From the NCBI GenBank assembly GCA_001312405.1, contig BBDR01000004.1, forward strand, positions 248,001-312,000: a stretch of 64,000 nt of DNA. Direction: 5' to 3'. A program made the translations under genes and the position numbers. The notes below the pieces were generated by a model. That model saw nothing but the letters and a program-made list of their open reading frames with translations. It did not search any database and had not been told where the DNA came from. Below are positions 30,143 through 39,328 of the stretch, one piece after another; the first letter of the stretch is position 1; every line of letters starts with the position of its first letter. This DNA comes from Clostridium sp. NkU-1 (GTDB lineage: Bacteria > Bacillota_A > Clostridia > Lachnospirales > Lachnospiraceae).

Positions 30143-32460
30143 ATGGTGGATAAGACAATCACAATGCCAGTTATCGCCCTGCGAGGCATGACTGTTCTTC
30201 CCAAAATGATGCTGCATTTTGACATCAGCCGGACAAAATCCATTGCGGCTGTGGAGAAGGCGATGGTAGGAGACCAGAAGGTATGTCTGGTTACCCAGAA
30301 GAATTCTGAGGAAGCTGACCCTGGAATCGAGGATTTGTATCAGGTCGGCACAGTGGCTCTCATCAAGCAGCTTGTAAAGCTGCCTAGTAATGTGATCCGC
30401 GTTATGGTGGAAGGCGTGGAACGGGTGGAGCTCTTAACTCTTGACAGTGAGGAACCCATGCTGGTGGGAGAGGTGATAAAGACCCTGGAAGCAGATGATT
30501 CCATTGAATATATCACCAAACAGGCTATGATCCAGATCATTCAGGAAAAGCTGGAGGAATACGGCAAGGAAAATCCCAGGATTGCAAAGGAAGTACTTCC
30601 CAATCTTATGGTACTGACAGACCTTGGCGAGCTTTTGGATCAGATTGCCGTACAGCTTTCCTGGGATTACCGGGTACGCCAGCAGGTGCTTGAAAGCGCT
30701 CTTTTGGAGGACCGGTATGCGCTGGTCATGAAGCAGCTGATAACGGAGATCGAGGTCACAAGGGTAAAGCGGGAATTACAGTCCCATGTAAAGGAACGGA
30801 TCGACAAGAACCAAAAGGATTATATCTTAAGGGAGCAGCTTAAGGTGATCCGTGAGGAACTGGGAGAAGACAACCCTCTGTCTGATGCAGATGATTACTT
30901 GAAAAAGCTTAAGGCCTTAAAGGCAGATAAAGAGACTAAGGATAAGATCCAGAAGGAAATTGACCGCTTTAAGGCCATGCCTGGAGGAAGCCAGGAAGCC
31001 AATGTGGTCCGCATGTACCTTGAGACAGTCATGGAGCTTCCATGGAAAAAGCTTTCTAAGGATAATAACAGCATCACTCATGCAGAGGATATCTTAAATG
31101 AGGATCATTACGGCCTTGAAAAGGTAAAGGAGCGGATTCTGGAGTATCTGGCAGTCCGTGTGCTGACCAAAAAAGGCTCCAGTCCCATCATCTGCCTGGT
31201 AGGACCTCCTGGAACAGGAAAAACTTCCATTGCCAGATCAGTGGCAAAGGCATTAAATAAGGAGTATGTAAGAATCAGCCTGGGAGGAATCCGGGATGAA
31301 GCGGAGATACGCGGACACCGGAAAACCTATGTGGGCGCCATGCCAGGCAGGATTGTGGAGGCCTTAAGGCAGGCTGGAGTCAGCAATCCATTAATGCTTC
31401 TTGATGAAATCGACAAGGTCAGCAGCGATTATAAGGGTGATACTTCTTCCGCCCTTCTGGAGGTGCTTGACAGCGAACAGAATGTGAAATTCAGGGACCA
31501 TTATGTAGAGATTCCCATTGATTTATCCAATGTGCTGTTCCTTGCAACGGCAAATACCACGACCACCATACCTGGGCCGCTTCTGGACCGTATGGAAGTA
31601 ATTGAAGTAAATAGCTATACGGAGAATGAAAAATTCCATATTGCAAAGAATTACTTAGTAAGAAAGCAGCGGGAAAAGAATGGACTTACCGAAAAGCAGG
31701 TGTCCATATCGGACAAGGCTCTTGAAAAGATCATTCATCACTATACCAGAGAGGCCGGCGTCAGGAATTTGGAAAGGCGGATCGGGGCTGTTTTCAGAAA
31801 AGCTGCAAGAGAATTTCTGGAAGATGAAAAAATTACCATAGAGATTTCGGAAAATAATCTGGAGAAATATTTAGGCAAGGAAAAGGTACAGTTTGAAGAT
31901 GCAAACGAGGAAGACCAGGTGGGAATCGTAAGAGGCCTTGCGTGGACCAGCGTCGGAGGAAATACTCTTCAGATCGAGGTCAATGTCATGCCGGGAAAGG
32001 GAACCCTTCAGATGACCGGACAGATGGGCGATGTCATGAAAGAATCCGCCCAGACGGCTTTAAGCTATGTCAGGTCGGTTTGCCCGGAATTTAAGGTAAA
32101 GGATGATTATTTTGAAAAACATGATATCCACCTTCACATTCCGGAAGGAGCCGTACCAAAGGATGGCCCGTCGGCAGGAATCACCATGGCAACGGCCATG
32201 CTGTCCGCAGTTACCAATAAGAAGGTAAATGCCAGGGTGGCCATGACCGGAGAGATTACACTTCGCGGCCGTGTTCTGCCTATCGGAGGCCTTAAGGAAA
32301 AGATCCTGGCTGCCCGTATGGCCCACATAGAGAAGGTTCTGGTTCCGGACAGGAACGCCCGGATATTGCAGAACTGTCAGAGGAGATCATCGGAGACCTT
32401 GAAATCATATATGTGAAGAACATGTCTGAGGTTTTAAAAGAAGCTTTCATCCAGAAATAG
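30143..32460 (+). CDS. lon: ATP-dependent protease Lon
   Basis: About 773 residues. N-terminal substrate-binding domain ([20 protein letters not shown]), AAA+ domain with Walker [10 protein letters not shown] near residue 356 and Walker [11 protein letters not shown] near 420, and C-terminal peptidase domain with catalytic Ser in [12 protein letters not shown] near 675 and Lys in [11 protein letters not shown] near 718. One break: a base lost near 32357 (restores [18 protein letters not shown]), moving the stop to 32458-32460. ATG follows AAAGGAG. Confidence 0.96.
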
Positions 32461-32469
32461 AAAATGCCT

Positions 32470-32590
32470 TTACAGGTATGTCATTATGCCCCAAAAGCGG
32501 CCTTTATGCCCAAAAAGCATGGGCAGGAAAGAGGAAACACCCTTCGGGTATACCTTTATGCCCAAAGAACGTGGGCAGGAAAGAGGAAAC
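32470..32590 (+). repeat. 52-bp intercistronic hairpin repeat, copy G (two to three units)
   Basis: A degenerate unit, then two well-conserved ones: TGCCCAaaaagcaTGGGCA, ACCCttcGGGT and TGCCCAaagaacgTGGGCA. The last ends GGAAAGAGGAAAC, placing GAGG 8 bases before the engB ATG. Adjacent full units repeat every 52 bases. Confidence 0.88.
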
Positions 32591-32593
32591 CAT

Positions 32594-33193
32594 ATGATCA
32601 TTAAAACAGTAGAGCTGGAGACTGTGTGCGGAATAACCAGCAAGCTTCCGGAGAATACAAAACCGGAGTTTGCCTTTGCAGGCAAGTCCAATGTGGGAAA
32701 ATCTTCTCTCATAAACGCCCTGATGAACCGCAAATCCTTTGCAAGAACCTCGTCCCAGCCGGGGAAGACCCAGACCATTAATTTCTACAACATCAACGAT
32801 GCTTTATACTATGTGGATCTTCCGGGCTACGGCTATGCCAAGGTATCTGTGGAAGTAAAGGCAAAATGGGGGAAAATGATAGAAAACTATCTTCATAAGT
32901 CCCCCATGCTCCGGTGTGTGTTTTTGCTGATTGATATCCGCCACGAGCCTTCTGAGAATGATAAGACCATGTACGACTGGGTCGTATACAACGGCTACCA
33001 GCCTATCATCATTGCCACCAAGCTGGACAAGATCAAGAGGAGCCAGGTGCAGAAATCGTTAAAAACCCTCCGCACAGGGCTCGGAATCGGAAGTGATGTG
33101 ATTGTCATTCCATTTTCCGCTGAAACCAAGCAGGGCAGGGAAGAAATATGGGAGATAATTTCAGAATCCGTAAATAGTCTTGACAATGAGTAA
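32594..33193 (+). CDS. engB: Ribosome-biogenesis GTPase EngB (YsxC/YihA)
   Basis: 199-residue GTPase needed for 50S subunit assembly. G1 GKSNVGKSS near residue 28, G2 region SSQPGKTQTINFY, G3 DLPGYGYA, G4 TKLDK and G5 SAETKQG. Start ATG 32594 follows repeat copy G, which provides the ribosome site; the repeat itself is open in frame upstream and should not be counted as coding. Conserved end of the tig-clpPX-lon cluster. Intact. Confidence 0.95.
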   Translation: MIIKTVELETVCGITSKLPENTKPEFAFAGKSNVGKSSLINALMNRKSFARTSSQPGKTQTINFYNINDALYYVDLPGYGYAKVSVEVKAKWGKMIENYLHKSPMLRCVFLLIDIRHEPSENDKTMYDWVVYNGYQPIIIATKLDKIKRSQVQKSLKTLRTGLGIGSDVIVIPFSAETKQGREEIWEIISESVNSLDNE

Positions 33194-33208
33194 AAATCTT
33201 TTTATAAT
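33180..33208 (+). promoter_or_regulatory. Consensus SigA promoter of the amino-acid ABC operon
   Basis: TTGACA (33180-33185), 17-base spacer, TATAAT (33203-33208): a perfect consensus overlapping the end of engB. Just downstream, ATGAAC...GTTCAT (33207-33236 region) forms an inverted repeat across the start site that could be an operator. Confidence 0.85.
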
Positions 33209-33260
33209 GAACCTATTTATTACATAGAGTTCATTCTGGTAGGAAGAGGAGAAAACAGTT

Positions 33261-34135
33261 ATGAAAAAGACAATAAGAAAAATCGTATCAACTCTTATGG
33301 CAGCAACCCTGGCAGCGTCCTTTCTGACTGCCTGCGGAGACGGAAATACTGCCACAGGCACGTCAGCCGGCAAGGAAGCAGGAGATAAAAAGGTGTTAAA
33401 GGTTGCCATGGAGTGCAGCTACGCACCGTACAACTGGACTCAGCCCACAGATGCTAACGGAGCCGTTCCTATTTCCGGAAGCTCTGATTACGCTTATGGC
33501 TATGACGTCATGATGCTAAGAAGATTGCCGATGAGCTGGGCTATGGACTGGAGATTGTTAAGCTGGACTGGGATTCTCTTGTTCCTGCAGTTCAGTCCGG
33601 AAAGGTTGATTGTGTCATTGCCGGTCAGTCCGTTACAGCAGAACGTATGCAGTCCGTTGATTTTACAGATCCTTACTACTATGCAACCATTGTTGCCCTG
33701 GTGAAAGCCGGAGGCAAGTATGAGAATGCAAAGAGTGTTGCCGATTTTTCCGGGGCAACTGCTACTTCCCAGTTAAATACCATCTGGTATGACAACTGCC
33801 TGCCTCAGGTTCCGAATGCAGATATTCAGCCTGCCCAGGAATCCGCACCGGCCATGCTGGTATCCTTAAGCTCCGGCAGATGCGACCTGGTGGTAACAGA
33901 CAAGCCTACCGGCCAGGCAGCGCTGGTTGCTTATCCTGACTTCAAGCTCCTTGATTTCACCGGAACAGAGGGCGAGTTTAAGGTTTCTGATGAAGATGTC
34001 AACATTGGCATCTCATTGAAGAAGGGAAATACGGAATTAAAGGATGCCATGAACGGAGTACTTGCCAAAATGGGCAAGGATGACTTTGATAAGATGATGG
34101 AAGAAGCAATATCCGTTCAGCCATTATCAAAGTAA
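33261..34135 (+). CDS. Polar amino-acid ABC transporter substrate-binding lipoprotein
   Basis: About 291 residues. Signal peptide with lipobox LTAC near residue 25, SBP_bac_3 fold: KVLKVAMECSYAPYNWTQ, YAYGYDVMMAKKIADELGYG, LVPAVQSGKVDCVIAGQSVTAERM and FTDPYYYATIV. One break: a G lost near 33514. Operon with permease and ATPase downstream. The ligand cannot be fixed from sequence. Confidence 0.9.
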
Positions 34136-34154
34136 TTCAGGTAAAATACCCATA

Positions 34155-34197
34155 GGCAGCCGCCAAGGGCAATCAGGTTTGACCTTGGCTTACTGCC
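34155..34197 (+). terminator. Hairpin between binding protein and permease genes
   Basis: GGCAG-GCCAAGG (from 34155) pairs with CCTTGGC-CTGCC (to 34197). There is no T tail. A second hairpin, GGCACG...CGTGCC with an inner AAGAG/CTCTT-like stem, lies at about 34232-34264. These probably give the binding protein mRNA extra stability over the permease. Confidence 0.5.
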
Positions 34198-34306
34198 TTC
34201 ACGGGAATAAAGAATAGAATCAGGACTTGCAGGCACGGAACAAGAGTGTTCTTATTTCGTGCCGCTTGTTCTGTTTCCACGAAGTACGAGAAGGAGAAGG
34301 TAGTAT

Positions 34307-35107
34307 ATGTCTTTGCCATCAGATTTTTTTGGAAGAATTGTATTTATACTGCAGCATTATGGCCCTTCCTTTTTAAGCGGGGCAGGAAAGACAATGGCAA
34401 TCGCCATTGTCGGTACATTCATCGGCTGCATCATTGGTTTTGCCGTAGGAATTATCCAGACAATTCCGGTATTAAAAAGTGACAATCCCATAAAAGGGTT
34501 TTTATTAAAGCTAGTAAAAATAATTTTAAATATTTATGTAGAGGTATTCCGCGGAACTCCCATGATGGTTCAGGCCATGTTTATATTCTACGGCTCTTCC
34601 GTGCTGTTTGGCATTAACATGTCCATTGTTTTTGCTGCCTATTTCATTGTATCCATTAATACAGGAGCCTATATGGCTGAGACCGTGAGAGGCGGAATCC
34701 TTTCCATTGATCCGGGACAGACCGAGGGCGCAAAGGCCATTGGTATGACCCACTTTCAGACCATGATCAACGTTATCATGCCTCAGGCGCTGCGCAATAT
34801 CATGCCTCAGATCGGCAATAACCTGATTATCAACATTAAAGATACCTGCGTGCTTTCTGTCATCGGCGTGGTGGAGCTGTTCTATGCCACAAAAGGTGTT
34901 GCTGGCGCGTATTATACCTATTTTGAAGCATTTGGCATTACCATGGTCATTTATTTTATCCTGACCTTTACCTGCTCCAGAATCCTCCGTTACTGGGAGA
35001 AGAGGATGGATGGTCCTGACAGCTACGATCTGGCGACCACGGATACTCTGGCTTATACCAGCGGCCTGGTAAAATTCCCAGATCCCAAAGAGAAGGAGGA
35101 TAAATAA
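34307..35107 (+). CDS. Polar amino-acid ABC transporter permease
   Basis: 266-residue HisM/GlnP-type permease. Membrane segments throughout; the conserved sequence VEVFRGTPMMVQAMF near residue 82 and EGAKAIGMTHFQTMINVIMPQALRNI near 143 is the EAA loop that contacts the ATPase. Starts at ATG 34307 after AAGGAG and runs directly into the ATPase gene. Intact. Confidence 0.94.
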   Translation: MSLPSDFFGRIVFILQHYGPSFLSGAGKTMAIAIVGTFIGCIIGFAVGIIQTIPVLKSDNPIKGFLLKLVKIILNIYVEVFRGTPMMVQAMFIFYGSSVLFGINMSIVFAAYFIVSINTGAYMAETVRGGILSIDPGQTEGAKAIGMTHFQTMINVIMPQALRNIMPQIGNNLIINIKDTCVLSVIGVVELFYATKGVAGAYYTYFEAFGITMVIYFILTFTCSRILRYWEKRMDGPDSYDLATTDTLAYTSGLVKFPDPKEKEDK

Positions 35108-35852
35108 ATGACAGGCGGAAAAGTTTTAGAGATTCATCATTTAAGCAAGACCTTTGGGACCAATGTGGTGCTACGGGACATTGATTTTTCTGTCAATGCT
35201 GGAGATGTGACCTGCATCATCGGAGCCTCAGGTTCCGGAAAGTCAACGCTGCTGCGCTGTATCAACCTGCTGGAGACTCCCACCACAGGCGAGATCCTAT
35301 ACCACGATGTAGACATTACAGACCGGAAAATGAACGTTCCTTCCTACCGTACCAAAGTAGGCATGGTGTTCCAGAGCTTTAATCTGTTTAATAATATGAC
35401 TGTTTTGGAAAATTGTCTGGTAGGCCAGGTCAAGGTGCTGAAAAAAAGATAAGGAAGAAGCCAGGAAGAAAGCGATGATGTATCTGGAGAAGGTAGGCAT
35501 GGCTCCATACATCAATGCAAAGCCAAAGCAGCTTTCCGGCGGACAGAAGCAGAGGGTGGCCATTGCAAGAGCTCTGGCAATGGAACCGGAGATCCTCTTG
35601 TTTGATGAGCCGACTTCCGCGCTGGATCCACAGATGGTAGGAGAAGTGCTTGCGGTCATGAGGACTCTGGCAAAGGAAGGCCTTACCATGATCATCGTGA
35701 CTCATGAAATGGCATTTGCCAGGGACGTGTCTAGCCGCGTGGTCTATATGGCAGGCGGCGTCATTGAAGAGGAAGGCGCTCCGGCCGATATATTTGGCAA
35801 TCCAAAGAAAAATTCAACAAAAGAATTTTTAAACCGGTTTATGCATGGATAA
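35108..35852 (+). CDS. Polar amino-acid ABC transporter ATP-binding protein (GlnQ/HisP type)
   Basis: About 248 residues. Walker [10 protein letters not shown] near residue 37, signature [15 protein letters not shown] near 136, Walker [13 protein letters not shown], switch His in IVTHEM. One break at seven A, 35441-35447; six gives [16 protein letters not shown] directly follows the permease stop. Terminator follows. Confidence 0.95.
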
Positions 35853-35853
35853 G

Positions 35854-35893
35854 AAAAAGCTGATTCAGGATTATGACACTGAATCAGCTTTTT
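35854..35893 (+). terminator. Bidirectional terminator between convergent genes
   Basis: AAAAAGCTGATTCA (35854-35867) pairs with TGAATCAGCTTTTT (35880-35893). The A and T flanks allow termination from both sides; the acetyltransferase gene converges from the right. Confidence 0.85.
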
Positions 35894-35933
35894 GCAATTC
35901 CATATGAATACCATTTTATATGGTTTTTTCACG

Positions 35934-36896
35934 TTAATTAAAGTGAGAACCCTCTGACAAAATCCTTTCATCAATACGGCGCACAACGCCATGGGTATAA
36001 GCTGCAAAATATTTTGACCAAAAACCATATGCTGCTGGATTGATGCTCTCAAAGTCTACGCCAAGGTGGGTGTAACCCTCTGCTTTCAAAGTTTTTATTA
36101 CATAATTCAGAAGACTCTGATATACTCCTTTGCCTCGATGCTCTTCAAGACAAAAGGCGCCAGTGATGTGGCGGTAATTAGGATTCTCAGTAATAAAGGT
36201 TTCACCAGATTCCGATATTTTTAAATAAGCGCATATTTTGCCCTGGTATTGAGAAACAAAACATCGTTCATGATCTCTCACACATGTTTCGCAAAATGTT
36301 TCACATGTTTCTTGTTTGCGGTTCATAAAAAAAGGGCTGTTATTACAATGTTTGTTTAACAATAAATCAAGTGAATATGCTAAGGGATACTCACTTGATG
36401 CAAGTTCTGAAAACTTGTATTCTTCACAAATCCTGCAATTAAATGGTTCCATAGGGCGGATTGAATCGACGCAGCGCAGGCCAAAGCCGTATTTGAAAAA
36501 TTGCTGTTGTGCAATTTCGTCATGTGCATATAGGCAGATCCCATGACTGACTGCGCCTGCACCCACCCACTTGCGGGCAGCAGCCTGATACATGGCAGCA
36601 TAAATATCTGCCCTGTTCTTAAACGTTGCCGCATTGGCCCACATGGGAGAAAACACACCCCTCACGCCAGTAGATTGAAACGCATTGTCAAATGGCATAA
36701 TGCTGCACAGAAATCCAACCATTTCACCATTTTCAAATGCTGCAACACCCAGACCGTTATCGGCAAAATAGGTCAAGTCAGGGAATGCATCAACATTTGG
36801 CAAAGCTGGCACCTGACAAAGTTCTTCTTTGTAGCTGGTAAGTGCCAGTTCGTTTGCCTTGTTAATATGTTCCCTGGTAAAATCAACTACAATCAT
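35934..36896 (-). CDS. GNAT-family acetyltransferase
   Basis: 320 residues. The C-terminal half has the GNAT acetyl-CoA site ITGAFCLEEHRGKGVYQSLL and following LGVDFESINPAAYGFWSKYF; the N-terminal half (FTREHINKANELAL, then AAFENGEMVGFLCS) looks like a second, degenerate GNAT repeat. An unusual Cys-rich stretch (CETFCETC, with more Cys around it) lies near residue 205. Intact. Substrate unknown. More AT-rich than its neighbours. Confidence 0.8.
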   Translation of the reverse strand: MIVVDFTREHINKANELALTSYKEELCQVPALPNVDAFPDLTYFADNGLGVAAFENGEMVGFLCSIMPFDNAFQSTGVRGVFSPMWANAATFKNRADIYAAMYQAAARKWVGAGAVSHGICLYAHDEIAQQQFFKYGFGLRCVDSIRPMEPFNCRICEEYKFSELASSEYPLAYSLDLLLNKHCNNSPFFMNRKQETCETFCETCVRDHERCFVSQYQGKICAYLKISESGETFITENPNYRHITGAFCLEEHRGKGVYQSLLNYVIKTLKAEGYTHLGVDFESINPAAYGFWSKYFAAYTHGVVRRIDERILSEGSHFN

Positions 36897-36946
36897 TTTT
36901 TTATTACTCCTCTTTTTGATATGGGAAATGGGCGCTGGTATAAATT

Positions 36947-37261
36947 TTATTTGGGAGCATCAGAAACCCGCTGAGGATGAATGATTTCCTCTTCAACCGG
37001 CACTCCCTGTACGGGAACCGGCACTTCCGGCTTATCAGATACACTGTCATGAACCGGTTTAGCAAAAAGATTTCGTACTTTGATCCGGATAAAGGTTTTT
37101 GCTGCTTTGATGGAAACCGCAAAAATAATAATTGGAAGAATAATGGTTAAAAACAGCCTTACCTTAAAACGGAACTTTTTTTTCTTAAATTGTTTTATAT
37201 GAAGCTGACATTGGTCGTTTATTTTTGGAAACAATGTTTTCTTTGTCTGAATTTTATTCAA
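36947..37261 (-). CDS. Hypothetical single-pass membrane protein
   Basis: About 104 residues: basic N-terminus (KKKKFRFKVR), one membrane helix (LFLTIILPIIIFAVSI) and a Pro/Val-rich tail (KPEVPVPVQGVPVEEE). Not recognised. The only in-frame start is TTG at 37259-37261, with AGGGGG 7 bases upstream. Lies between the acetyltransferase and the DUF4364 gene on the same strand. Confidence 0.5.
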   Translation of the reverse strand: MNKIQTKKTLFPKINDQCQLHIKQFKKKKFRFKVRLFLTIILPIIIFAVSIKAAKTFIRIKVRNLFAKPVHDSVSDKPEVPVPVQGVPVEEEIIHPQRVSDAPK

Positions 37262-37296
37262 GATGAATCCCCCTTATGTTTCTGCTGGATGAAATA

Positions 37297-37822
37297 TTAA
37301 GAGCCGCTCATCAATGCCTTCATGGCAAATGCATAAATTTCCTGACTCTTTGATTTCCAGTGATCACACATGATTTCCGCCTGATCCTTGTCCGGTACAG
37401 ACAGTTCTAAGTTTATCAGGCAGCTTTTCCCTTCCCGGACCTGGCAGTGGACAATGTAATCATGGCTTGTGGACTTGTAGAAATCAGCAGTTACGCCTAC
37501 CTCGTTGCGGAGCCGGAACTTGTTCTCCTTTAAATATTCATCCATATCATTAATGATTGCCGGTGAAATTTTGCTACCGAAAAAGGAAAGGGTTTCTTCC
37601 CCTTCCTTGGTAATTTCGTACCGGCTGCTGTTGTGGTTAGTTTCCACATTAAGTAGTCTGGCCTCCAGCAGTTCATTCAATGCCTGATTGAGCGTAAAAT
37701 ATGTGGTATATTCGTGCTCCAGAAAAAAAGTTAGACAGTTGTGCGCTTGTCAGGGGGAAATTAACCTGTTTAAGCATGTATAAAATCATAAGTTTGTACA
37801 GGGTCATAGGTTCTGACAGCAT
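37297..37822 (-). CDS. DUF4364 family protein (winged-helix-like regulator)
   Basis: About 175 residues: N-terminal helix-turn-helix-like part LYKLMILYMLKQVNFPLTSA and QALNELLEARLL, followed by EITKEGEETLSFF (winged-helix wing) and a mixed alpha/beta C-terminal half. Matches the clostridial DUF4364 family, whose function is not known to me. One break at + strand seven A, 37723-37729; six gives LSNFFLEHEYTTYF. The ribosome site AAAGAGG comes from repeat copy H, 5 bases upstream of ATG. Confidence 0.8.
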
Positions 37823-37823
37823 A

Positions 37824-37930
37824 GTTACCTCTTTCCTGCCCATGTTGTTTGGGCATAAAGGTATACCCGCAGTGTTACCTCTTTCTTGCCCACGCTTTCT
37901 GGGCATTGAGGTATCCCTGTAAGGGGATAC
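37824..37930 (-). repeat. 52-bp intercistronic hairpin repeat, copy H (two units)
   Basis: On the minus strand: a first unit with TATCCCCttacaGGGATA and TGCCCAgaaagcgTGGGCA, then a second with TGCGGGTATACC and TGCCCAaacaacaTGGGCA, ending GGAAAGAGGTAACT before the DUF4364 ATG. The orientation follows the minus-strand gene, as in every other copy. Confidence 0.85.
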
Positions 37931-38003
37931 CTCAAGTGATGCGCTTGCTGCGTCGTAAATTCAAGGATAGTGAAAGCAACTGTTCACTGAATCCACCATG
38001 TTT

Positions 38004-39157
38004 TTACTGACGGATATGATTTTTGACTGCCTGGCTCACGACAGATGCAACACGTGGGTCAAAGGCTTCAGGCAGGATATTGTCTTCGTTCAGTTCTGAA
38101 GGCGCTACAAGGCCAGCAATAGCAGATGCGGCAGCAAGCTTCATTTCTTCTGTAATAGCGGCAGCTCTTCCTTCCAATGCACCTTTAAAGATGCCTGGGA
38201 ACACAACTACATTATTGACCTGGTTTGGAAAATCTGATCTTCCGGTTCCCACCACTTTTGCTCCGGCCGCTTTTGCAAGATCAGGCATGATCTCAGGAAC
38301 CGGGTTTGCCATGGCAAACAGGATAGCGTCAGGATTCATGGAAGCGACCATTTCTTCCGTAACGATTCCAGGGGCGGATACTCCTACGAAAATATCACTG
38401 CCCTTCATGCATCTGCCAAAGAACCGCGTGTTCCTTCCAGATTCGTCACATCCATCATCTTTTCCTGCATCCAGTTCAAGCCTTCCATGCCCTTTGCCAG
38501 GATTCCCACGCGGTCACACATGGTGACATGGGTAAAGCCATAGGTCAGAAGAAGTTTTGTAATGGCGATTCCTGCAGAGCCTGCGCCGTTTACAACGACC
38601 TTGCATTCCTCTTTTACCTTTCCGGTTACCTTTAAGGCGTTTATAATGCCTGCAAGAACTACTATGGCCGTTCCGTGCTGGTCGTCATGGAATACAGGGA
38701 TATCAAGAAGCTCTTTTAACCGTTCTTCGATTTCAAAACAGCGGGGAGCGGAGATGTCCTCCAGATTGATCCCGCCGAAAGCAGGCGCAATATTTACCAC
38801 GGTCCTTATGATCTCCTCGGTGTCCTGGGTATCCAGACAGATCGGGATGGCATTGATTCCCCCGAACTCCTTAAACAGCACTGCTTTTCCTTCCATGACC
38901 GGCATGGCGGCCAGGGGACCGATGTTGCCAAGTCCAAGAACTGCGCTTCCATCAGAAACAACAGCAATGGTGTTTGACTTGATGGTATATTTGTAGGCAG
39001 CCTCTGGATTTTCGGCAATAACCTTGCAGGGTTCCGCTACGCCTGGAGTGTAAGCAAGAGCCAGATCTTCCCTGCTTTTTACCTTTGCTTTGGAAGTTAT
39101 TTCCAGTTTTCCCTTCCATTTTTCGTGCAGTGATAACGCTTTTTCATTGTTTGTCAT
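38004..39157 (-). CDS. Malic enzyme (NAD(P)-dependent, short bacterial form)
   Basis: About 385 residues; oxidatively decarboxylates malate to pyruvate. Visible: LALAYTPGVAEPCK near residue 33, NTIAVVSDGSAVLGLGNIGP near 62, catalytic-site VFHDDQHGTAIVVLAG near 155, Rossmann motif VVVNGAGSAGIA near 188 and FAMANPVPEIMP near 290. No phosphotransacetylase domain, so this is the short form. One break: a base lost near 38410 (restores SLADAMKGSDIFVGVS). Transcribed from its own promoter at 39192-39220. Confidence 0.92.
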
Positions 39158-39191
39158 GATCGTTCATCCCTTTTTCACAGTTTTTTATTTT

Positions 39192-39220
39192 ATCATACCA
39201 ATTTTAGGGTTTTAAATCAA
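39192..39220 (-). promoter_or_regulatory. Promoter of the malic enzyme gene
   Basis: On the minus strand TTGATT (39220-39215), 17-base spacer, TATGAT (39197-39192). It diverges from the DUF5717 promoter, whose -10 lies 13 bases away. Confidence 0.65.
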
Positions 39221-39232
39221 TAGAAAATATGT

Positions 39233-39277
39233 TAGAATACAGTTTATCTGGACTTGCAATGCAAGTGAAGATAAAAT
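39233..39277 (+). promoter_or_regulatory. Promoter/leader hairpin cassette, copy 1 (upstream of DUF5717)
   Basis: TAGAAT (39233-39238, preceded by TG one base away) is the likely extended -10. It is followed by ACAG and a two-tier inverted repeat: outer TTATC 39244-39248 / GATAA 39270-39274, inner CTTGC 39253-39257 / GCAAG 39261-39265. The same arrangement with compensating changes is at 51709-51753. Confidence 0.6.
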
Positions 39278-39328
39278 TGAATTAAAACAAGCTAATAAGA
39301 TAAGGAAATTAACGATACAGGTGGTACT

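Noticed and set aside
32486..32593. Open frame reading MPKERGQERG-like peptides upstream of engB, cobU and DUF4364
   Set aside because: It is the 52-bp repeat read in frame. The peptides exist only where the repeat occurs and the true starts have good ribosome sites at the repeat end.
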